In this document: piece after piece, positions 1 through 4,952 of the stretch
How the letters are laid out: every line of letters starts with the position of its first letter
Numbering within the stretch: position 1 is the stretch's first letter
Origin: Oscillospiraceae bacterium
GTDB lineage: Bacteria; Bacillota; Clostridia; Oscillospirales; Oscillospiraceae
Assembly (NCBI GenBank): GCA_016290695.1
Contig: JAEEUX010000120.1
Coordinates: 1 to 7,694 of the forward strand
Reading direction: 5' to 3'
DNA: 7,694 bases
Translations under genes and position numbers: made by a program
The notes under the pieces: generated by a model
Databases searched by the model: none
Told to the model about the DNA's origin: nothing
Seen by the model: only the letters and a program-made list of their open reading frames with translations

Positions 1-753
1 GGCGGTGGCTTCGGGGCTGAGCTTTTCGGCCTCGCGGAGGAGGGCGAGCATGTCGATATTGCCGTTATCGAGGGCGGCGTGTTTATCGCCCCAGCTTCGG
101 CGGCCCTCCTTCGGCGCGCCGTTATTATTATGTATATGATAATGGCTGACGGCGAGCGCGCTGCGGCGCAGCCACTCTATCGGCGGCAGCTCGGTGAGGT
201 TCGCGTGGCCGACGTCGAGGCACATTTTCAGGCGCGGGTCCTTCACCTTTTCTATCACCTCGAGAATTTCGTCCGGCTCAAGCTCCATCACGTTTTCAAG
301 GCACACGACGATATCCTCACCGTGCTCGCCGAGAAAGCGCCGCCAGAACTCGCTCTGCCGCTGCGTAAACCAGCTTGAATAGTACATATCGCTGTAATAA
401 TTCGCGTGAACGATAAGCTTTTTCGCGCCGAAACGCAGGCAATAACGCCAGCTTTCGTCGTAGCGCTCATAGGCGACGGCGGCGACCTTGCGGTCTATCG
501 CCATGGGCAGCAGCTCATTGTAGGGCGCGTGCAGCGTCTTGTCCGCGACGGCGGCGGCGCAGGCCTCGACATGGGGCAGAACGTCGGCGAAGGTCTCGTC
601 CATGTTGCTCGTTATGCAAAATTCGGCGATCTCGATGCCGAGGGAATTCGCCGCGGCGAGCGGCGCGGTGCGCTCGATGTAGGACAGGTTCTCCCAGCCG
701 TCGTCCCGTTCGGCGGTAACGACGTCCGTAATCGTGGAAACGTAATACTTCAT
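1..753 (-). CDS. Xylose isomerase-like TIM-barrel sugar isomerase/epimerase (3' end cut by window edge)
   Basis: The ATG lies at 753-751 and the frame stays open through position 1, giving 251 codons of a protein whose C-terminus lies outside the window. The pattern fits the sugar phosphate isomerase/epimerase (AP endonuclease 2-like) TIM-barrel superfamily. HAPY sits at residues 75-78, a buried strand ends in LEN with a likely metal-binding Glu at 153, CLDVGHAN lies at 178-185 (Asp180, His183), and HYHIHNNNG lies at 204-212 (His206, His208). These Glu/Asp/His positions normally hold a divalent metal in this family, which usually has about 260-300 residues, so only a short tail should be missing. 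No signal peptide or membrane segment is visible, so a cytosolic enzyme is expected. The substrate cannot be deduced; the family covers inositol, ketose and hydroxypyruvate isomerases and epimerases. It follows rubrerythrin on the same strand, but a hairpin terminator separates them and I see no separate promoter. Confidence 0.87.
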   Translation of the reverse strand, partial: MKYYVSTITDVVTAERDDGWENLSYIERTAPLAAANSLGIEIAEFCITSNMDETFADVLPHVEACAAAVADKTLHAPYNELLPMAIDRKVAAVAYERYDESWRYCLRFGAKKLIVHANYYSDMYYSSWFTQRQSEFWRRFLGEHGEDIVVCLENVMELEPDEILEVIEKVKDPRLKMCLDVGHANLTELPPIEWLRRSALAVSHYHIHNNNGAPKEGRRSWGDKHAALDNGNIDMLALLREAEKLSPEATA

Positions 754-756
754 TTT

Positions 757-767
757 CTTCTGCCTTT
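757..767 (-). promoter_or_regulatory. Weak Shine-Dalgarno region of the TIM-barrel gene
   Basis: On the minus strand an AAAGGCAGAAG purine stretch ends 3 nt before the ATG at 753. The AAAGG core (763-767) is 9 nt from the start and AGAAG is 3 nt away, so this is a weaker site than those of the neighbouring genes. It supports the start mainly because the ATG opens directly into a first beta-strand (MKYYVSTITDVV) typical of this fold. Confidence 0.5.
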
Positions 768-770
768 CGT

Positions 771-802
771 AATTTAATAAGGGCGAGCCGTATGGCTCGC
801 CC
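771..802 (-). terminator. Intrinsic terminator after rubrerythrin
   Basis: A perfect 9-bp stem (GGGCGAGCC / GGCTCGCCC) with an ATAC loop lies at 781-802. On the minus strand it is followed by TTATTAAATT. It begins 15 nt past the rubrerythrin stop. The T-run is interrupted, so some read-through into the TIM-barrel gene 28 nt further on is plausible. On the plus strand the hairpin has no T-tract, which fits use on the minus strand only. Confidence 0.75.
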
Positions 803-817
803 CCTTGTTACAGCTCA

Positions 818-1381
818 TTATTTGCCGAAATATCTCTTCAGCAGGCCGTCGAAGCCGCGGCCATGCCGCGCCTCGTCCTTCGCCATTTCGTGAACGGTGT
901 CGTGGATGGCGTCGTAGCCGAGCTCCTTGGCGCGCTTGGCAAGCTTCATCTTCCCGTCGCAGGCGCCGCACTCCGCGTCCGCGCGGAGGCTGAGGTTCTT
1001 CTCCGTCGAGTCGTAAACGACCTCGCCGAGCAGCTCCGCAAACTTCGCCGCGTGCTCAGCCTCCTCAAAGGCGTAACGCTTGAAGGCTTCGGCAACCTCG
1101 GGGTAACCCTCGCGCTCGGCGGCGCGGGACATGGCAAGATACATGCCGACCTCGCTGCACTCGCCCTTGAAGTTATCCACAAGGCCCTCGTAAACGTCGT
1201 CCTCGACCTGACCCTTCGCGCCCACGCCGATAACGTGCTCGGTAACATAGGTCTTGGCCCCGCCGGTTTCCTCGCTCACGGTGAACTTAGAGCCGGGAAC
1301 ACCGCACTGAGGGCATCTCTCGGGAGGATTTTCGCCATAATGGACATACCCGCAAACGGGGCATACATACTTTTTCTTCAT
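818..1381 (-). CDS. rbr: Reverse rubrerythrin (N-terminal rubredoxin domain, C-terminal diiron domain)
   Basis: This 187-aa protein is a peroxide-scavenging non-heme iron enzyme of anaerobes. In characterised clostridial homologues it passes electrons from NAD(P)H through redox partners to H2O2, in the cytosol. The N-terminal rubredoxin-like domain (residues 1-40) has CPVC at 7-10 and CPQC at 23-26, the short 12-residue spacing usual for rubrerythrins. The four-helix ferritin-like domain follows (about 60-187), with EEAEH (Glu107, His110) and DEARH (Glu170, His173) ExxH motifs plus candidate ligands Glu74/Glu77 and Glu137. The rubredoxin-first order defines the 'reverse' type, and the tail (DAIHDTVHEMAKDEARHG, LLKRYFGK) closely matches what I remember of clostridial reverse rubrerythrins. 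An upstream in-frame ATG would add 22 residues, but the AAGGAG 8 nt before the chosen ATG settles the start. It has its own promoter and terminator, so it is probably monocistronic. Confidence 0.96.
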   Translation of the reverse strand: MKKKYVCPVCGYVHYGENPPERCPQCGVPGSKFTVSEETGGAKTYVTEHVIGVGAKGQVEDDVYEGLVDNFKGECSEVGMYLAMSRAAEREGYPEVAEAFKRYAFEEAEHAAKFAELLGEVVYDSTEKNLSLRADAECGACDGKMKLAKRAKELGYDAIHDTVHEMAKDEARHGRGFDGLLKRYFGK

Positions 1382-1389
1382 CGAAACAG

Positions 1390-1395
1390 CTCCTT
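1390..1395 (-). promoter_or_regulatory. Strong Shine-Dalgarno of rubrerythrin
   Basis: AAGGAG on the minus strand, 8 nt before the ATG at 1381. It decides the start against the in-frame ATG at 1447, whose 22-residue extension (MPLNTNPGC...) matches no rubrerythrin feature and lies within the predicted leader. Confidence 0.88.
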
Positions 1396-1465
1396 CTTTC
1401 CGCGCCGCGTGAAATCGGACGCAGCCGGGATTGGTATTCAGCGGCAAAGCACCGTCTGTAAAAAT

Positions 1466-1494
1466 ATTTTACCCGAAGGCTCTGCCAATGTCAA
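1466..1494 (-). promoter_or_regulatory. Sigma-70/SigA-type promoter of rubrerythrin
   Basis: On the minus strand a perfect -35 TTGACA (1494-1489) is followed by exactly 17 nt and a -10 TAAAAT (1471-1466), one mismatch from consensus. Transcription should start near 1458-1460, giving a leader of about 78 nt. Just upstream of the -35 lies an A/T element (1505-1522) with arms CAAAAA and TTTTTG around TCGACT, which could be an UP-like element or an operator. A consensus PerR box is not evident. Clostridial rubrerythrins are often under peroxide control, but that is family knowledge, not something seen here. Confidence 0.85.
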
Positions 1495-1674
1495 TGAGGC
1501 GAGACAAAAATCGACTTTTTTGACATAACGAGCCACTCATTTTAGAGCGTTTCGACAAGTGCCGGAAAGCGCCGGCGCGTTTTTGAAGTTTGCAAAGCGT
1601 TTCGCGCGGCGAGCCACGGAGTAATGGTTTTTCAGGCAGAACCTTATGATTTATAGGCAGGCGATACAAGCGCC
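1495..1674. other. Intergenic stretch without a supported gene
   Basis: No reading frame here looks coding. It holds the A/T near-palindrome at 1505-1522, two copies of GAGCCAC (1530-1536, 1611-1617) flanking two copies of AGCGTTTCG (1546-1554, 1596-1604), and a small plus-strand stem-loop at 1561-1576 (GCCGG/CCGGC) with five T at 1580-1584. The stem-loop has the form of a plus-strand terminator, but no plus-strand gene precedes it. Confidence 0.5.
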
Positions 1675-1677
1675 CTG

Positions 1678-1867
1678 CCTTCCCTTGGGGGAAGGTGGAC
1701 GCGCACAGCGCGGACGGATGAGGGGCTTGCTGCGCAGTAATATTCTTTCATATCTTCTTGTTGTGCTCAATTTGAAATATTGCACATCATCAGCCGCGCA
1801 GGAAACAATCATTCTTTCGCGGGCCCCTCATCAGTCAGCTTCGCTGAAAGCTTCCCCCGGGGGAAGC
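1678..1867. repeat. MITE-like repeat with hairpin termini (copy A)
   Basis: This element of about 190 bp has imperfect inverted ends. The left end is a hairpin, CCTTCCC/GGGAAGG around TTGG (1678-1695), followed by GGACGCGC...GGACGGATGAGGGGC. The right end, reading inward on the minus strand, is an 18-bp perfect palindrome GCTTCCCCCGGGGGAAGC (1850-1867), then CTTTCAGCGAAGCTGACT and GATGAGGGGC. The shared inner block GATGAGGGGC faces itself across a more AT-rich core (about 1735-1820). No transposase is present, so any movement would need enzymes supplied elsewhere. From memory, similar GGGGGAAG...GGATGAGGGG elements are scattered through clostridial genomes. It sits between the mannosyltransferase stop and the rubrerythrin promoter and may serve as an RNA-level barrier, although neither side has a proper T-tract. 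Confidence 0.7.
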
Positions 1868-1896
1868 CAAATTTAGTGCGCGGCTTGCGGTTTTAC

Positions 1897-1916
1897 AGCT
1901 CTCAGGGGAGCGAAAG
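1897..1916. repeat. Possible decayed MITE terminus
   Basis: The stretch CAGCTCTCAGGGGAGCGAAA resembles the right end of the repeat near 4052-4077 (CAGCTCCCC...GGGGAGCGAA) with the middle of the hairpin lost. It lies just past the stop of the GT39 gene. The match is short, so it is only a suggestion of an older, truncated copy. Confidence 0.3.
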
Positions 1917-1924
1917 TGCTTGCA

Positions 1925-3778
1925 TTAAAAAGGATACTGCCCGCTGAACCAGCGCAGCGCCGTCTTCGTATACTCGTGCGGCGCGGGAACGCCGCTCAAA
2001 ACGGGGAAGAATACCAGAAACATCACGACGCAAAGCGCCGTAAAGACGTAAATCGTAACCGGAAAACGGCGCGGCGGTGCGTTTTCATGAGCCTTGAGGC
2101 GCTTGCCCGCGCCCTTCGCCGCGTTCGCCTCGGCGCGTTCGCAGAGCCCGTTCATCTGATAGCCAATCGCGAGCGCGAGGAAAACCGTGCAAGGGAAATA
2201 GTGGTAAATAAACGCGCAGCGCGAGATGGCAAACCAGGGCGAAAGCTCCGTAAACCAGCCGAAAACGATGATTGCCGCGATAAGGTCGCGCTTCTTGACG
2301 GCGGTGTATACCAGCGTGAAGATGCACAGCGCGCCCGTCCACCAAAAGAGCGGGTTGCCGAAGGAGGCGAAGGCGCTGCGCTCCGTTTCGCTCGTTTTGT
2401 CCGAGTAAAACAGGATGGGGCGTAAATCGCAAACCCATTGCCACCAGCGGGACTGATAGGGGTGGGTGGACTTGAGGCCGCTGTGGTAACTCAGCATATA
2501 TTCCTGATTTTCCCATACCTTTTTCAGGAAGCTGCCGCTCATGAACCGGACCCTCCACGCGCGGCAGCAGACGGCGTAGGACGAAAGGTAAATCACCGCA
2601 GGGACGACGACGAAGAACAAAACTCCCTCGCCGACGCCGCGCAGGAAAAGGCGTTTCCCCTCGCCCTTCGGCGCTTCGAGCGCAACGAGCAGCGTCCGCA
2701 TAAACCAGATGACGGCCAGCGCTATCCCGCCGTAGATAACCGTCCACTTAACGGCGGCGCCGATGCCGAAGCAGAGCCCGGAGAGGGCAAACCACGGCAG
2801 ATATTCGCGGGGCTTTGCCGAAAGGGGCATAACGAACCAGCGGTATATAAAATAGAACATCGCGAGGATGAAGAAAACGGAAAATCCGTCCAGCGTGGCT
2901 ATACGCGTCTGCGTATAGTGCATGAAATCAAAGGCGAAAACGATGCTCGCGCAGAGGGCGACGCGCGTCCGCCCGAAGAGGTTTTTTAGGAAAACATAGA
3001 GCAGCGGCAGCATGAAAACGCCGAAGAGCGCGCCCATGAAGCGCCAGCCGAAGGGCGTCGCGCCGAAAATCGAGATTCCGAACGCGATAATGCTCTTGCC
3101 GAGCGGCGGGTGCGAGACCTCGTATACCGTGTCGCCTGTGAGGAACTCCATCGCCGTGCGAACGTGGTAAATTTCGTCAAAATATGTTCCGTTCAGGTAA
3201 TCGGGCCTCCACGGGGCTGTGTCCGCCTCGTCGCCGAGGTCGCCGGCGCGGTAGAAGGGGAGATCGGAGCCGTCCGGCGCGCGGACGAGGATTTCGCCGA
3301 GGTAGATGGGCGCCTTCTGCGCCGTTATACGCAGGTAGCGCGCCGTCGGGATAACGGGGACGACACTGTGCCAGCGGAGCTGGTCCGAGTTCGGCTGCTG
3401 CCATACGCCCTGCTGCTTCCAGAGTTCGCCGTCGCGCGATATCTCTACGAGGTATTCTCCCCTGCCGATGCCGCTGTACCACATTATTTCGCTGACGGCA
3501 TGCTCGCCGCCGTCGATTTCGAGGGTAACACTGTCGCCCACCGAGGAAAACCGGTGGAAGCTCTGCGGCGCCTGCGGGACGCCTATGCCCGCGAAGGCGA
3601 CGCCCGCGTAGATTACGATCAGGAAGGCCAGGGGCAGGAAATCCTTCATCTCCATCGGGTGAGGCTTGTGGGCGATGCCGTCCGCCCCCAGCCGCCCCAC
3701 AGGGGCCGGCGGGAAACCGAGCGCCGTGAACACCACGGCAATAACGGCGATTACGGCGGGGAAAATGATAGTCAGCAT
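1925..3778 (-). CDS. GT39 (PMT-family) protein O-mannosyltransferase-like membrane glycosyltransferase with discoidin-like loop domain
   Basis: This 617-aa polytopic membrane protein probably transfers a sugar, in characterised PMTs mannose from a polyprenyl phosphate, to acceptors on the outer face of the membrane. Hydrophobic segments at 2-20 and 47-66 precede a long soluble stretch (about 68-200), followed by many more membrane spans. PMT-type marks are FDEIYH at 200-205 (the Asp-Glu pair equivalent to the catalytic DE of the first external loop), HPPLGK at 223-228, PFGWR at 242-246, TRIATLDGF at 291-299, HPYQSRWWQW at 439-448 and SPWFAISRCAFIYHYFP at 513-529. Residues about 68-170 look like an F5/8 type C (discoidin/CBM32-like) beta-sandwich: SVTLEIDGG, MWYSGIGRGEYLVEISRDGELW, RWHSVVPVIPTARYLRITAQKAPIYLGEI. 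The ATG at 3778 has GGAG 10 nt upstream; Met42 and Met44 lack usable sites. Donor and acceptor cannot be read from sequence. No promoter or terminator of its own is clear. Confidence 0.9.
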   Translation of the reverse strand: MLTIIFPAVIAVIAVVFTALGFPPAPVGRLGADGIAHKPHPMEMKDFLPLAFLIVIYAGVAFAGIGVPQAPQSFHRFSSVGDSVTLEIDGGEHAVSEIMWYSGIGRGEYLVEISRDGELWKQQGVWQQPNSDQLRWHSVVPVIPTARYLRITAQKAPIYLGEILVRAPDGSDLPFYRAGDLGDEADTAPWRPDYLNGTYFDEIYHVRTAMEFLTGDTVYEVSHPPLGKSIIAFGISIFGATPFGWRFMGALFGVFMLPLLYVFLKNLFGRTRVALCASIVFAFDFMHYTQTRIATLDGFSVFFILAMFYFIYRWFVMPLSAKPREYLPWFALSGLCFGIGAAVKWTVIYGGIALAVIWFMRTLLVALEAPKGEGKRLFLRGVGEGVLFFVVVPAVIYLSSYAVCCRAWRVRFMSGSFLKKVWENQEYMLSYHSGLKSTHPYQSRWWQWVCDLRPILFYSDKTSETERSAFASFGNPLFWWTGALCIFTLVYTAVKKRDLIAAIIVFGWFTELSPWFAISRCAFIYHYFPCTVFLALAIGYQMNGLCERAEANAAKGAGKRLKAHENAPPRRFPVTIYVFTALCVVMFLVFFPVLSGVPAPHEYTKTALRWFSGQYPF

Positions 3779-3788
3779 AAGGTGAATA

Positions 3789-3792
3789 CTCC
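3789..3792 (-). promoter_or_regulatory. Shine-Dalgarno of the GT39 gene
   Basis: GGAG on the minus strand, 10 nt before the ATG at 3778. The spacing is slightly long. It is the only plausible site near the candidate starts, which favours retaining the first hydrophobic segment (residues 2-20). Confidence 0.55.
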
Positions 3793-3839
3793 GTTTGTGT
3801 GTGATTTGTGTTGCGCGGCGCAGGGGCGCGGGGGGCGCG

Positions 3840-3874
3840 GTGTGTGTGGTGTGTGTGTGGTGTGTGTGGTGTGC
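3840..3874. repeat. GT-rich microsatellite
   Basis: On the plus strand there are three tandem units of the form (GT)nGGT, of 11, 11 and 9 bp, followed by GTGC. The leader side of the GT39 gene thus reads as CA repeats on its mRNA, ending about 62 nt before the start codon. A G-rich block (3823-3840: GGGG, GGGGGG, GG) adjoins it. Such tracts are prone to slipped-strand length change; whether that alters expression is not shown. Confidence 0.8.
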
Positions 3875-4153
3875 GCAGTCGACACCCTTTTTGCTCCCCT
3901 TGGATAAGGCGCACCCTTTTTTGCTCCCCTTGGATAAGGGGAGCTGGCGACGGCGCGAAGCGGCGGCGTCTGAGGGGTGGAGGGTTACGCGAGGGCGGAA
4001 CCATTTTGGTTATTGCAAAACCGGTTACCTCTCAGTCAGCCTGCGGCTGACAGCTCCCCTTATCCAAGGGGAGCGAAGGCGCTGCGCGCGGGGGTGCGGG
4101 CGGAAGCATTTTCGCTCCCCTTGGATAAGGCGCAGTCGGCACCCTTTTGCTCC
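3873..4153. repeat. Nested cluster of MITE-end tandem repeats
   Basis: A module GCTCCCCTTGGATAAG occurs three times forward (3893-3908, 3923-3938, 4114-4129) and once inverted (within 4053-4074). It alternates with a second module, GCGCAGTCG(A/G)CACCCTTTT, seen complete at 3873-3892 and 4130-4148 and shortened (GCGCACCCTTTTTT) at 3909-3922. Second module plus GCTCC forms a direct repeat of about 25 bp (3873-3897 and 4130-4153, one substitution and one T indel) bracketing the whole cluster. The right copy runs into the stop codon of the methyltransferase gene. The middle is copy B of the MITE-like repeat. Confidence 0.8.
3923..4074. repeat. MITE-like repeat with hairpin termini (copy B)
   Basis: This 152-bp element is bounded by a 22-bp inverted repeat; each end is itself a hairpin (GCTCCCCTT/AAGGGGAGC around GGAT or ATCC) at 3923-3944 and 4053-4074. 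Inside the right end is a second perfect stem, GTCAGCC/GGCTGAC (4035-4041 and 4045-4051, TGC loop). The left arm continues GGCGACGGCGCGAAGC...GTCTGAGGGG. The layout matches copy A (1678-1867): hairpin, GTCAGC-type stem, then a GAGGGG block. It shows the same family in a diverged form. The core near 4000-4025 is AT-richer. No open frame for a transposase is present. Confidence 0.75.
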
Positions 4154-4950
4154 TACGACAAACGCTTGCGCAGCGCGCGGATATACTCCGGCGAAGTCCC
4201 GCAGCAGCCGCCGATATATTCGGCTCCGGCCTCGGCGAGCGCGGCGGCGGCCTCGGCAAAGGCATCGGGGCTCAGGCTGTATTTGCCCTCATTGTCGGGC
4301 ATTCCGGCGTTCGGCTTGGCGATAAGGGGCAGCTCCGTCGCCTCGCGGAACTCGCGCAGGACGCTCAGCGCTTCCTCCGGCCCGAAGGAGCAGTTCAGGC
4401 CGATAGCGTCGGCAAGCTCGCCCAGCTCGCGCACGGCGTCGGCGGGCGACGCGCCCGTGAAGGTCTTGCCGTCGCGCGTAAAGGTCATCGTGACGAAAAG
4501 GGGCAGCCCCGTGCTTTTCAGCTCCTCGGCGGCGATTATCGTCTCCCGCAGCTCCGTCATCGTTTCGAGGGCGACGTAGTCCGCCCCCTGCGCGCAGGAG
4601 GCTATCTCGCGGTAAAGGCGGCGAACCTCGCTCTCGGTCAGGTCGCCGTAGGGCTCGATAAAATCGCCCATGGTGGTCACGTCCAGCCCCACCTTCGGGG
4701 CGCGCGCGTCACGCGCGTTTTTGATGGCGGCGGCGATATTTTCGCGAAGGTCGTAGCCCGCCTTCGCCGCGCGCAGGCCGTTGGAGGTAAAGGTCGCGGC
4801 GAGGATATATTCGCTGCCCGCCTCGACGTATTCGCGGTGAATCTCGCGCACGAGCTCGGGCATGGCGGTGTTCAGCGTTTCCGGGAACTTCGGCATTTTT
4901 GTGCGCGAAGCAATCATCGTCCCCATAGCGCCGTCAAGAAATTTTATCAT
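4153..4950 (-). CDS. Stand-alone homocysteine S-methyltransferase domain protein
   Basis: This 265-aa cytosolic enzyme has the (beta/alpha)8 homocysteine-binding domain found at the N-terminus of MetH and in betaine- and S-methylmethionine-dependent methyltransferases. It opens with FLDGAMGTM (residues 4-12), the usual first strand, and carries the three zinc-binding cysteines: Cys187 in GLNCSFGP and Cys249/Cys250 in GGCCGTSPEYI. MTFTRDGKTFTG (155-166) and PNAGMP (213-218) also match the family. No folate, cobalamin or reactivation domain follows, so this is not full-length MetH. It may act with separate B12 and methyl-donor modules encoded elsewhere or use another donor. The ATG is 2 nt after the addA stop, with GGGAGAG 7 nt upstream inside addA, so translation is probably coupled to addA. 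The methyl donor is unknown, hence no gene symbol. Confidence 0.92.
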   Translation of the reverse strand: MIKFLDGAMGTMIASRTKMPKFPETLNTAMPELVREIHREYVEAGSEYILAATFTSNGLRAAKAGYDLRENIAAAIKNARDARAPKVGLDVTTMGDFIEPYGDLTESEVRRLYREIASCAQGADYVALETMTELRETIIAAEELKSTGLPLFVTMTFTRDGKTFTGASPADAVRELGELADAIGLNCSFGPEEALSVLREFREATELPLIAKPNAGMPDNEGKYSLSPDAFAEAAAALAEAGAEYIGGCCGTSPEYIRALRKRLS

Positions 4951-4952
4951 AT

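Noticed and set aside
1382..1447. 22-residue N-terminal extension of rubrerythrin from an upstream ATG
   Set aside because: No ribosome binding site fits the upstream ATG, while a strong AAGGAG precedes the internal ATG, which begins exactly at the usual rubredoxin-domain N-terminus.
863..1528. Plus-strand open frame of 221 codons opposite rubrerythrin
   Set aside because: It is antisense to a gene with complete rubrerythrin motifs; long antisense frames are common in GC-rich DNA with this codon use. The product shows no recognisable family and no ribosome binding site.
1561..1584. Plus-strand intrinsic terminator
   Set aside because: The stem is only 5 bp and no plus-strand gene lies upstream, so it is reported only as part of the intergenic description.
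3110..3907. Plus-strand open frame of 265 codons opposite the GT39 gene
   Set aside because: It is a shadow of the GT39 coding sequence that runs into the microsatellite, which gives a low-complexity VCVVCVVCAV tail. It has no family features.
3177..4004. Minus-strand frame of 275 codons overlapping the start of the GT39 gene
   Set aside because: It is out of frame with GT39 and composed of Pro/Arg-rich low-complexity sequence, including His-Thr-Pro repeats from the CA microsatellite. It is not a real protein.
3840..4153. Possible CRISPR array or riboswitch in the repeat-rich gap
   Set aside because: The repeats lack regular spacing and unique spacers of equal length, half of the structure is inverted, and no conserved riboswitch core was recognised. 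The MITE-like explanation fits better.
4700..4722. Terminator-like stem (CGCGCGT/ACGCGCG followed by TTTTT) on the plus strand
   Set aside because: It lies within the methyltransferase coding region, encodes ordinary residues (KNARDARAP), and has no plus-strand gene to terminate.
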